The notes beneath the pieces were generated by a model. It was given only the letters and a program-made list of their open reading frames with translations. It had not been told where the DNA came from and did no database searches. A program made the translations under genes and the position numbers. DNA of 64,000 bases from Psychrobacter pacificensis. Its GTDB lineage: Bacteria; Pseudomonadota; Gammaproteobacteria; Pseudomonadales; Moraxellaceae. The DNA lies in contig NZ_FNAL01000015.1 in NCBI RefSeq assembly GCF_900101915.1, forward strand, positions 3,116 through 67,115, in the 5' to 3' direction. Of this stretch, positions 47,158 to 56,100 are shown piece after piece; positions within the stretch are counted from its first letter, which is position 1; each line of letters starts with the position of its first letter.

Positions 47158-47967
47158 ATGCTATTGCAAGGACAACGATTTGTCGTAACTGGCATCGCAA
47201 GTAAACTCTCTATCGCTTGGGCTATTGCAGAAGCGCTACATCGCGAAGGCGCCTCACTGATCCTGACTTATCCGAATGATAAAATCAAAAAGCGTGTGGA
47301 CATGGCTGCCGAACAGTTCGAAGCGGATTTGGTGCTAGAGTGTGATGTCGCCTCTGATGAGTCGATTGCTGCATGTTTTGAGCAAGTAACCGCGCATTGG
47401 GGTGATGGTATTGATGGTGTGGTACACGCCATTGGTTTTGCCCCAATGGATCAGCTCGATGGTGACTTTGTGAGTGCCACCACGCGTGAAGGCAGCCACA
47501 TAGCACATGATATCTCTAGCTACAGCTTTGTGGCATTGGCAAAAGCAGCTCGTGAGTTGCTTGCAATGCGTCATGGTTCTATGCTGACATTAACTTATGA
47601 AGGCAGTATCTCAGTATTGCCAAACTACAATGTCATGGGTATGGCAAAAGCCAGTCTTGAAGCCAGCGTGCGCTACTTAGCGACTTCTATGGGCGGCGAA
47701 GGTATCCGTGTCAATGCGATCTCAGCAGGTCCAATTCGTACGCTAGCTGCTAGTGGCATTAAATCATTCCGCAAAATGCTCGATATCAGCGAAAAAATCG
47801 CACCACTACAACGTAATGTCAATCAGATGGAAGTAGGTAACGCAGCACTATTCCTATTATCTCCGTGGGCATCTGGTATCACGGGTGAGATCATGTTTGT
47901 TGATGCAGGTTTTAATACCGTCGCTATCAGTGAGCAGTTGATGATGCTGGATGAGCCAGCGCAATAA
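47158..47967 (+). CDS. fabI: Enoyl-[acyl-carrier-protein] reductase (NADH)
   Basis: 269-aa short-chain dehydrogenase-fold enzyme for the last reduction of fatty-acid elongation and the target of triclosan-type inhibitors. Motifs are the nucleotide-binding [28 protein letters not shown], and the catalytic Tyr157-x6-Lys164 in YNVMGMAK, at the same spacing as E. coli Fab[17 protein letters not shown] follows. Length agrees with the family. Confidence 0.97.
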   Translation: MLLQGQRFVVTGIASKLSIAWAIAEALHREGASLILTYPNDKIKKRVDMAAEQFEADLVLECDVASDESIAACFEQVTAHWGDGIDGVVHAIGFAPMDQLDGDFVSATTREGSHIAHDISSYSFVALAKAARELLAMRHGSMLTLTYEGSISVLPNYNVMGMAKASLEASVRYLATSMGGEGIRVNAISAGPIRTLAASGIKSFRKMLDISEKIAPLQRNVNQMEVGNAALFLLSPWASGITGEIMFVDAGFNTVAISEQLMMLDEPAQ

Positions 47968-48028
47968 TCATTTAAGTATTTTTTGCGTTGATGGTCATTA
48001 CCAATGATTCACTCAGCTATTGAAATTG

Positions 48029-48055
48029 AAAAGGCAGCCAATTGGCTGCCTTTTC
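48029..48055 (+). terminator. Rho-independent terminator of fabI
   Basis: 12-bp stem AAAAGGCAGCCA with TGGCTGCCTTTT and a two-base loop, about 60 bases beyond the stop. Confidence 0.85.
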
Positions 48056-48102
48056 TCGTTATACTATGAGTCTTTTTGGCAGTAGACCTTTAGGTGACAA
48101 AT

Positions 48103-48801
48103 ATGATAACCAAGTTACCAAAGTGGATATTGTGGGGTGGGGCGGTATTGGCATTTAGCGCTGGCTGCGTGAACACAACCGCATTGATGGGATTTGCCAA
48201 TTTATCGGTCTCGCATGTCACTGGCAATGTCAGCTTGTTTGCAGCAGCTATCGCTTATTCAGACGCCCACAGTATTTTGTACATCGGAGCGCTACTATTG
48301 TCTTTTTTGGCAGGGGCAATATTAAGCGGTTTTGTCATTGGGCAGACATCCTTAACACTAGGCCGTCGTTACGGGCGTGCGCTATATTTTGAAGCAGCAT
48401 TACTAATAGCTGCCTACTGGTTATATCAGCAGCATGACTATCTCGGACAATTGGCAGCAGCGATGGCCTGCGGATTACAAAACGCGATGGTAGCCACTTA
48501 TAGTGGAGCAGTTATTCGCACAACTCATTTGACAGGACTGACATCTGATATGGGTGCAGCAATCGGTAACTGGCTTGCGGGTCGCTCCATTAGTAAGCCG
48601 ACATTGGGCTTTCAGGCCGTTATTTGGTATTGCTTCTGCGGTGGCAGTACAGTAGGGGCTTTTTTGTTTGCCAAAGTTGGCTATGATGCGTTGCTTGTAC
48701 CCATTGCAATTGTTCTAACAGCAGCATTTATATATAACTATGTCTCCAATCACTTGCCAGAACAAAGAGAAACAAAACTAAAAAAGCGCTCATCATCATG
48801 A
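48103..48801 (+). CDS. DUF1275 (YoaK-like) inner-membrane protein
   Basis: 232-aa protein with about six membrane helices and no known substrate. The DUF1275 pattern is clear: FSAGCVNTTALMGFANLSVSH, then HVTGNVSLF, and later AMACGLQNAMVATYSG with THLTGLTSDMG. ATG at 48103 follows TAGGTGA at five bases and is preferred over the upstream GTG at 48094. The last dozen residues are strongly basic. Confidence 0.85.
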   Translation: MITKLPKWILWGGAVLAFSAGCVNTTALMGFANLSVSHVTGNVSLFAAAIAYSDAHSILYIGALLLSFLAGAILSGFVIGQTSLTLGRRYGRALYFEAALLIAAYWLYQQHDYLGQLAAAMACGLQNAMVATYSGAVIRTTHLTGLTSDMGAAIGNWLAGRSISKPTLGFQAVIWYCFCGGSTVGAFLFAKVGYDALLVPIAIVLTAAFIYNYVSNHLPEQRETKLKKRSSS

Positions 48802-48865
48802 CAAGCGCTCCTTATTTTTGCTGTTAATACTAGATAACTGGCTTTATCTGCCGTTCTGCCATCTT

Positions 48866-49030
48866 TTATTTTGCGCCTTCTTCTTGATGATCTTCATGTT
48901 CATGCATACCTTGCATCATATCTAGCGCTGAGTCGTCAGTACGCTGTTGATCTTCTTTGGCCAGACTATCTTGATTGATGTCTTTTGGCGCCATTTTTGT
49001 GGTTGCATCGGTTTTATTTGCATCTGTCAT
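48866..49030 (-). CDS. Small acidic, His-rich hypothetical protein (54 aa)
   Basis: A 54-codon gene with a strong Shine-Dalgarno (AGAGGAA, seven bases before the ATG). The protein starts MTDANKTDATTK and its C-terminal part, MMQGMHEHEDHQEEGAK, alternates Met, His and acidic residues. There is no signal peptide or membrane helix. It looks like a soluble, disordered peptide; metal binding is possible from composition only. I do not recognise a family. It lies tail to tail with the DUF1275 gene. Confidence 0.6.
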   Translation of the reverse strand: MTDANKTDATTKMAPKDINQDSLAKEDQQRTDDSALDMMQGMHEHEDHQEEGAK

Positions 49031-49172
49031 AGTGTCATTCCTCTTGTTTTTATTGATGATTATCTATCTAACCCTAAGATTATGTGGTATCGGTTTTTAC
49101 TTGTATAGCCCCAAATGATAAATGTTTGAATGCTTTATGTAATTTTTATCAACCAAGGCGTCCATTCAAAGC

Positions 49173-49208
49173 AGTGAGAACAAAGTAGTGAGAACAAAGT
49201 AGTGAGAG
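49173..49208 (+). repeat. 14-bp tandem repeat, about 2.5 units
   Basis: AGTGAGAACAAAGT occurs at 49173-49186 and again at 49187-49200, followed by AGTGAGAG. It lies in the roughly 400-base gap upstream of the DASS transporter gene. No ORF or RNA is seen in the rest of that gap. Confidence 0.6.
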
Positions 49209-49432
49209 AGTTACTATTGAAAAATCTCACAAAGTCGAGAGGTGATTATCATCAACGAATCAAACAGACATCCTAAAAAAACAAAAATAATCAAAATGTA
49301 TTCATATATAAGTTATTCTGATATGATATTTTCGCGCGTAATGTTCGCTATATGAATATCATGATGTCTTATAATAAGTGTGTTGCAATAACTTTGACTT
49401 CATACTCACTTTGGATGCGATAAGGATAATTT

Positions 49433-50854
49433 ATGTCAGAGAAAAAGCTGGATAGCCATATTCCTGATGATGGTAACGAGTATTTATTTACGGATACATT
49501 CCCAAAGGGAACGGGAAAAGGATTGATCGTGGTCGCCATTGCGGCAATCATTAGTTTTATTATTTACAGTGTATTGCCATTTGAGGTCAGTGCTAACAAA
49601 GGGCTAGCAATGCTGTTTTTTATCGGCGTGCTATGGCTCACTGAGGCGATACACGTCACAATCACTGCGATCTTGGTGGTTGTGGTTGGGACATTAATTG
49701 GCATTCCTGATTTTAATGCTGAAGTCGGTCTGCAAAGCTTTGCCAGTCCCATTATTTATCTCTTCTTTGGTGGTTTTGCCTTGGCGGCCGCGTTACATGT
49801 ACAAAAGCTTGATAGAAAGATTGCGCTAAAAATTCTTTCGTTATCAGGTGGTAAGCTAAGTACCGCTGTACTATTGATTTTTGGCGTGACTGCGTTTTTG
49901 TCAATGTGGATCTCAAATACGGCGACAACGGCAATGATGCTACCGCTTGCCCTCGGTATTTTGACGCAAGTCGATAGTAAAGAAGATCGCGGTACATTTG
50001 TGTTTGTACTGCTCGGTATTGCGTATTCAGCAAGTCTCGGTGGTTTGGGTACGATTGTTGGCTCGCCACCAAATGCGATCGCCGCAAAAGCCTTGGATAT
50101 TGCGTTTGTTGATTGGATGAAATTTGGTATTCCAATGATGCTAATACTATTACCAGTATTGTTGGGCGCGATGTACCTATTTCTAAAGCCTAATCTAAAC
50201 CGCACGATGACCCTACAGCAAGATGAAACTATTCATTGGACCAAACCGCGCGTGCTGACGATTATTGTCTTTATTGTGACAGCGATGAGCTGGATACTCT
50301 CTAAGCAAATTGGTGCTGCAGTTGGTATCGAAGATACAGATGCCGTTGTTGCATTGCTTGCAGCAGTGGCGGTCGTGAGTTTGGGTCTGGTGTCTTGGAA
50401 ACAAGTATCAGACAACACAGATTGGGGTGTATTGATGTTATTTGGTGGCGGTATTGCGCTATCAAATATTCTAAAAGTATCAGGTGCGTCATTAGTACTG
50501 GGTGAGACGGTTGCTAATGGCTTACAAACTGCACCGCTATTGGTTGTGATGCTTGCAATCTCAGCCTTCATTATTTTCTTAACAGAGTTTGCATCAAACA
50601 CGGCATCAGCTGCGCTCTTAGTCCCTGTATTTGCGGCAATTGCCGAGCATATGGGTATACCGAGCGAAGTCTTAGTACTTATTATTGGTATCGGTGCGTC
50701 CTGTGCCTTTATGCTACCAGTTGCGACGCCGCCAAACGCTATCGTGTTTGGTACCGGTTTGATCAAACAAACAGAGATGGTACGTACAGGTGTCATCCTT
50801 AATATTATCTCTACTGTTATCGTTGGGTGTTGGGCGTATTTCTTCCTACTATAA
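49433..50854 (+). CDS. DASS-family sodium:anion (dicarboxylate-type) symporter
   Basis: 473-aa inner-membrane transporter of the SLC13/DASS family, which imports di- or tricarboxylates, sulfate or phosphate with sodium. Both substrate-binding SNT motifs are present: MWISNTATTAMMLP in the first half and FASNTASAALLVP in the second. About eleven hydrophobic segments plus re-entrant hairpins are apparent. The exact anion cannot be deduced. ATG at 49433 follows AAGGATAA. Confidence 0.9.
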   Translation: MSEKKLDSHIPDDGNEYLFTDTFPKGTGKGLIVVAIAAIISFIIYSVLPFEVSANKGLAMLFFIGVLWLTEAIHVTITAILVVVVGTLIGIPDFNAEVGLQSFASPIIYLFFGGFALAAALHVQKLDRKIALKILSLSGGKLSTAVLLIFGVTAFLSMWISNTATTAMMLPLALGILTQVDSKEDRGTFVFVLLGIAYSASLGGLGTIVGSPPNAIAAKALDIAFVDWMKFGIPMMLILLPVLLGAMYLFLKPNLNRTMTLQQDETIHWTKPRVLTIIVFIVTAMSWILSKQIGAAVGIEDTDAVVALLAAVAVVSLGLVSWKQVSDNTDWGVLMLFGGGIALSNILKVSGASLVLGETVANGLQTAPLLVVMLAISAFIIFLTEFASNTASAALLVPVFAAIAEHMGIPSEVLVLIIGIGASCAFMLPVATPPNAIVFGTGLIKQTEMVRTGVILNIISTVIVGCWAYFFLL

Positions 50855-50887
50855 GTCTAACGAACCATTAGCATTACCATGATAAAT

Positions 50888-50930
50888 AAAACCTGATGTC
50901 CCAATATTAATGAGGCATCAGGTTTTTATT
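50888..50930 (+). terminator. Rho-independent terminator of the DASS gene
   Basis: Stem AAAACCTGATG with CATCAGGTTTTT and an 18-base loop, followed by Ts. Confidence 0.78.
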
Positions 50931-50983
50931 TTTTATACTCTCTTAATTTATTACATCATAACTTATGGGGGATAATAGACATT

Positions 50984-51929
50984 ATGACGACATTCAATAA
51001 TAAAAATTGCATTACAATCGCTGCTATAGTCAAGTCTAAATAAAAACAATACAGGACAATAAATTCATTTGATTCAACGCTATTTTTCTTGCTTGCTGTG
51101 ACTGCGTCTCCAGAGGCTGCGAAAAATAACGTTGAATCTTATTGTATTGATTTTATAGTAATCTAACTATATTTCAGATATTCATAGTAATGTCTTCGCG
51201 CTTGACGCTGTGCTTGCTGATATCAAAAAGCGCAATGTCAATCAAATCGTCAATCTTGGTGATATTTTATATGGGCCGATAGCGCCTAAGGCGACCTATG
51301 AATTACTAATGACCCATCGAGATGATATTGTTACCATTCGGGGTAATCAAGATAGGCAGATTTATGAGGCGCTGAATTTATCAACCATGGCAGAAGTTGC
51401 TGATAATCCAACGATGGATTTTATTGTCAAAAATTTACCTAAAGACGCGATTGAATGGATGCGCGCTTTACCGTTTGATTGTCATTTAAGTGAGGATGTT
51501 TATCTTTGTCATGGGACGCCAACTGATGACATGGTATATTTGCTTGAAGATATCGCAACAGGCGCACCGACAGTACGTAGCGACTCGAACATTTTATCAT
51601 TATTAAATGGTATGGCCAGCCCTGTCATTATCTGTGGACATACGCATATTCCGCGCACGGTGACACTATCGTCAGGGCAGATAATTATTAATAGTGGCAG
51701 TGTGGGTTATCCCGCCTACGAAGATGATTTGCCCATTCTTCATAAGATGCAAACGTATTCGCCTCATGCCAGCTACGCGCTGATAACCTGTATAGAGACA
51801 CCGCGAGGTAAATGCTGGCAAACTGAGCATATTAAGATCGCTTATGATCATGAAGCAGCAGCAGAACTGGCGCTCAAAAATGGACGTAGAGATTGGGCAT
51901 TTGCTTTAAAAACAGGGCGGGTATTGTAA
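50984..51929 (+). pseudogene. Metallophosphoesterase gene interrupted by a MITE-like insertion
   Basis: The frame starting at ATG 50984 reads MTTFNNKNCITIAA and then enters the repeat, stopping at TAA 51041. If one TA and the 143-bp element are removed, the next codons are ISDIHSNVFALDAVLADI, in frame with the 240-codon remainder that begins at GTG 51210. The joined protein would be about 266 aa, a YfcE/MJ0936-type calcineurin-fold phosphodiesterase with SDIHSN, NLGDILYGP, RGNQD, CHGTPTD and CGHTHIP motifs. Translation from GTG 51210 would lack the Asp and His metal ligands of SDIH, so that product is unlikely to be active. A rare ATT start at 51171 could restore them. Confidence 0.85.
51025..51171. 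repeat. 143-bp MITE-like repeat, copy 3, inserted in the metallophosphoesterase gene
   Basis: Starts TATAGT, ends ACTATA; the element proper is 51027-51169 with TA on each side. The core is CTTGCTTGCTGTGACTGCG plus GAGGCTGCGAAAAATA, flanked by the inverted arms GATTCAACGCTATTTTTC and its near-complement. It is highly similar to copy 2 in reverse orientation. The reading frame of the host gene fixes the insertion site between TA duplicates, as expected for a TA-targeting transposase. Confidence 0.88.
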
Positions 51930-51997
51930 TAAGACGCGCTCGATATTATGTTCAATTAAAATTAGCTACAATGAAAAATTTATAAGGACGGCGTTAC

Positions 51998-52585
51998 ATG
52001 TTAACTTTATATATGGCTCAACTTGGTGGCCGTCCTAAAGGTCGCCTGATTGAACAGCATGACATCTTTTTTGGCGTGGCCAATCACGTCAGCGAGCTGG
52101 TAGAGGATATCAATCAGCATTGGCCAGAAGTCAAAAACAAATGGCACATTGATTCGTATCGAGCGATTACTAAAGTTGATGGCTATGCGATCAAACTGGT
52201 TAAATCAGGTGAGCAGGTAAGCAAAGATGCTAACTTAAAGCTGTTTTTTATCAATTTGGGCGGCTATCAGCAGGGAAGTTTTGAAGAGTTTCATTATAAG
52301 CTTCTGATCGTTGCCCCCAGTCAAGCCGAGGCCATTAAGCAAGCCAAACAAAGCGAGTTTTATAAACAGTTCACTTTTAAAGATAATGCATCGCCGTTCG
52401 ACGCCGCTTCACATATTGATGATAAGTTTGAGGTCGATATAGATGATATCTATAACGTGAATGATCTGCTCTCAAATGCTCAGCTGTTGATTGAGCCTAT
52501 CGTTGATGCAGGCGGTGTCGATATCAAAGAAGATAAAGAATATGTGGGTTATCTGAGTATTAAAAATCTAAGGAAATTATCCTAA
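51998..52585 (+). CDS. DUF1543-domain protein
   Basis: 195-aa soluble protein of unknown function. It has two related halves typical of DUF1543: LYMAQLGGRPKGRLIEQHDIFFGVA followed by a short helical part, then a second one beginning LKLFFINLGGYQQGSFEEFHY. The second half continues with LLIVAPSQAEAIKQAK. GGACGG is near the ATG. The next gene starts one base after its stop, so they are cotranscribed. Confidence 0.8.
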   Translation: MLTLYMAQLGGRPKGRLIEQHDIFFGVANHVSELVEDINQHWPEVKNKWHIDSYRAITKVDGYAIKLVKSGEQVSKDANLKLFFINLGGYQQGSFEEFHYKLLIVAPSQAEAIKQAKQSEFYKQFTFKDNASPFDAASHIDDKFEVDIDDIYNVNDLLSNAQLLIEPIVDAGGVDIKEDKEYVGYLSIKNLRKLS

Positions 52586-52586
52586 T

Positions 52587-52904
52587 ATGTCACTAGATAT
52601 GTATTATAAAAGTGGTCTAATCCGCAAAGCGCGCTGTCAGATATCTGATGATATGCTGCCCATCCTTTATCAGATTCACGATAACGCAAAATTTCCACGA
52701 TTAACGTGGTTGATTGACAATATTTATAAAAACCCGCAGATTCGTCCTGACGTAGCGAAAGAGTTAGCTAATGAGATGTTAGGGTTTGAAAAATTGTTAC
52801 TGTCACTACATCTTCCTTTTCCTAGGCTGGCACTGCAAAAAATGCATACCTTTTTTGTGGGGGCTGCGACTCACCAACAGGTTATTTATACTGTTAGTCA
52901 TTAG
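52587..52904 (+). CDS. Hypothetical protein (105 aa), coupled to the DUF1543 gene
   Basis: Small, mostly helical and basic protein beginning MSLDMYYKSGLIRKAR. No signal peptide, membrane segment or known motif is seen. The start codon lies one base beyond the stop of the DUF1543 gene and AGGAAA precedes it, which supports a real translationally coupled gene. I do not recognise a family. Confidence 0.65.
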   Translation: MSLDMYYKSGLIRKARCQISDDMLPILYQIHDNAKFPRLTWLIDNIYKNPQIRPDVAKELANEMLGFEKLLLSLHLPFPRLALQKMHTFFVGAATHQQVIYTVSH

Positions 52905-53138
52905 TTTTCTCATTTAGACCATTTCTATGCCTTTAATGGTGTGAAATTTAATATTTATGGTCTAAGTGTGTCTTGATTTAACACTGATTATTAGATAGAG
53001 GCATTATCGTCCTCATAGCCATAGAAAAAACTTCAGCTTTGCAACTAAGCATCATACAAGCATCATAACTACCTTGAATCACCCTGCATTTGCCTCCATA
53101 ATCTAACCACTTATACATAATAAATAGCCTAAGCAAAT

Positions 53139-56100
53139 ATGTCTGATACTTTTGAAAATACCAGTCTAAAAACATCTACCGTAAATGAAAATAACAGTAC
53201 AAAGCAACCAGCGGAATTACTGAGTGATTTACCAGTACTTGCTAAAGATAGCTATTATTTAAGCCGTCTCGAACGAGAGCTGGCGCGCGCTGCGGTGTCC
53301 AAAAACAAAAAATCTAATCATGATTCTGAGCAAAAAAACAATCACGACGAGGTCCTTACCAAGAAGCGTGCCCAATACGACAAGATAAAAACGCGCTCTC
53401 AAAAAGCAGTGCAGGCACGTATTGATAGCATCCCAAGTGACTTACCTGCCAAATTAAATCTTGACCTGCCTGTTAGTCAACGCGCAGAAGATCTGGTACA
53501 AGCGATCATTGATAATCAGGTCATTATCGTGGCGGGTGAGACAGGTTCGGGTAAAACCACACAGTTGCCTAAGCTCGCCATGCTGGCAGGACGCGGTATT
53601 ACTGGACAGATAGGGCATACGCAACCAAGGCGATTGGCGGCTCGTAGCGTCGCAAACCGTATTGCCGAAGAGCTGGGTGAGCCTTTGGGTAATACGGTTA
53701 GTTTTAAGATTCGCTTTAATGAGCAAGGCTCCGCCCAATCGATTGTTAAGCTGATGACCGATGGTATTTTGCTGGCTGAGCTGGGTCACGATCGTTTTTT
53801 GAGTAAGTACGATACGATTATTATCGATGAGGCGCATGAGCGTAGTTTGAACATCGATTTTATTATGGGTTATCTCAAAAAGATGCTGCCTAAGCGCCCA
53901 GATTTAAAAGTCATTATCACTTCAGCGACCCTCGATACCACGCGCTTTAGTGAGTACTTTAGTCATTATGATGCCAAGCTAAAACGGCAAGTCCCTGCAC
54001 CTATCTTTAACGTCGAGGGACGCAGTTTTCCAGTAGAAGTTCGTTATCGTCCGCTGACCGATGAGCCAGTAAACAGCTCAGAAGATGACAGCTATGATGA
54101 TTTTGAAGAGAACCTGCCGCGTGCGGTGGTTGCTGCTGTCGAGGAATGTTTTAGCGACGCGCAAAATAAAGGCCATGCCGATCAGGCTGATATCTTGATA
54201 TTTGCCGCGACTGAAGCAGAAATTCGTGAAATGCAAGAAGTGCTTGAGCGCCATGGTCCACGTCATACCGAGGTGCTACCGCTGTTTGCACGGCAGACGT
54301 ATGAAGAGCAGCAGCGTATCTTTCAGCCATCAGGTCGAGGTCGACGTATTGTCATTGCGACCAACGTTGCTGAGACTGCGTTGACTGTACCGGGTATTCG
54401 CTATGTGATTGACTTAGGATTTGCGCGTATTTCGCGCTACTCGTATCGCTCACGTGTGCAGCGTCTACCGATTGAAGCGATTTCGCAAGCGGCTGCCAAC
54501 CAACGTAAAGGTCGTTGTGGCCGTGTCGCGCCAGGTGTCTGCATTCGCCTATATTCTGAGGAGGACTTCAACGGTCGTCCTGAATTTACTGAGCCTGAGA
54601 TTCTACGTACCAATTTGGCATCTGTGATATTACAGATGGCCAATCTGCGTCTGGGCAGTGTCGATGGCTTTGATTTTATCGAGCCACCTGATAGTAGGTT
54701 AGTCACAGATGGTCACAAGCTACTTGATGAGCTAGGAGCCATTACGTCCAAAAAGGACAGTACTCAAGATAAACGAAACCCATCAAAACGGCAAAAAGGG
54801 CTTGATCACCTGCGCTTGACCGCAACAGGTCAGAAAATGGCACGTATGCCAATCGATCCAAGGCTGGCACGTATGCTGGTGGCTGGTTCTGACTTTGATT
54901 GTATTCGTGAAATGCTGATTGTCGTGGCTGCGCTTGCGGTACAAGATCCTCGTGAGCGCCCTGCCAACAAGCGTACGCAAGCGGATCAAAAGCATGCAGT
55001 ATTCCGTCAAGATGATTCAGATTTCTTGTTTTACTTAAGTCTATGGAAGGCACTGTTTGAAAAAGACGAAGACGGCAATAAACTGTCTGGTAATCAGCGT
55101 AAGCAGTTTGCGAAAAAGAACTATCTGAGCTTCCCGCGTGTTCGTGAATGGCATCAAACGCATCGTCAATTGCTACAAATGGTGACAGATCTTAAGCTGA
55201 TAGATACCAGTGATGCACAAGCATCCGATAAAAATGTCGCTAAGAATGACCCGACTGCAATCGAAGACGAAGCGTTAAAAGCGGTCAAATACGCCAATTT
55301 GCACCGAGCGTTATTAACAGGACTATTGTCCATCATTGCGCATAAGACTGAAAGCCGCGGTGAGTATTTGGCGGCGCGTCAGCAAAAAGCCAAAATATTC
55401 CCAGCGAGTACGGTATTTAAACAAATACCGCCTTGGGTGATGGCGTTTGAGATGGTTGAAACCTCGCAAGTCTTTATGCGTACCGTTGCCAAAATTGAAC
55501 CCGAGTGGATTATTTCAGCGGCAGGAAACTTGCTCAAATATCATTATTTTGAACCGCATTGGTCCAAGAAAACTGGGCGGGTCAAAGCATACGCGCAGAT
55601 TAGTCTATTTGGCTTGATCATCATTAGCAAGCAGCTGACCAATTATGAGCAAGTAAACTTGGTCGAGTCGCGAGAGATTTTCATTCGTGATGGGTTAGTG
55701 ACTGGTAACTTCGGTCGTAATGCGCCATTTTTACAGCACAATATGGACAAGATTGCCCATGTTGAGCGCATCGAAGATAAGCTACGTCGCCGTGATCTAT
55801 TGGTTGATGAAGAAACGCTATATCAGTTCTATGACAAAAAGATTCCTGAACACGTCGCCAGCCGCAAAACGTTTGAAGACTGGCGCGCAGAAGTAGAAAA
55901 AAACGATGCTAAGTATCTGTTTTTTACCGATGAAGACGTACTTACTAGCCAAGCACCGACCACGGGCGATTTCCCAGAAGTATGGAAGCTGGGTGATTTA
56001 AAGCTGCCACTGCGTTATGTCTTTGATCCAGCAAGTGATGATGATGGCGTGACCATACGCGTACCGCTTGCTGCATTACCACAGCTCGACGCCATTGAGC

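Noticed and set aside
52978-53175. 65-codon minus-strand ORF in the hrpA upstream region
   Set aside because: It overlaps the hrpA start, has no clear ribosome-binding site, and the protein has no recognisable pattern.
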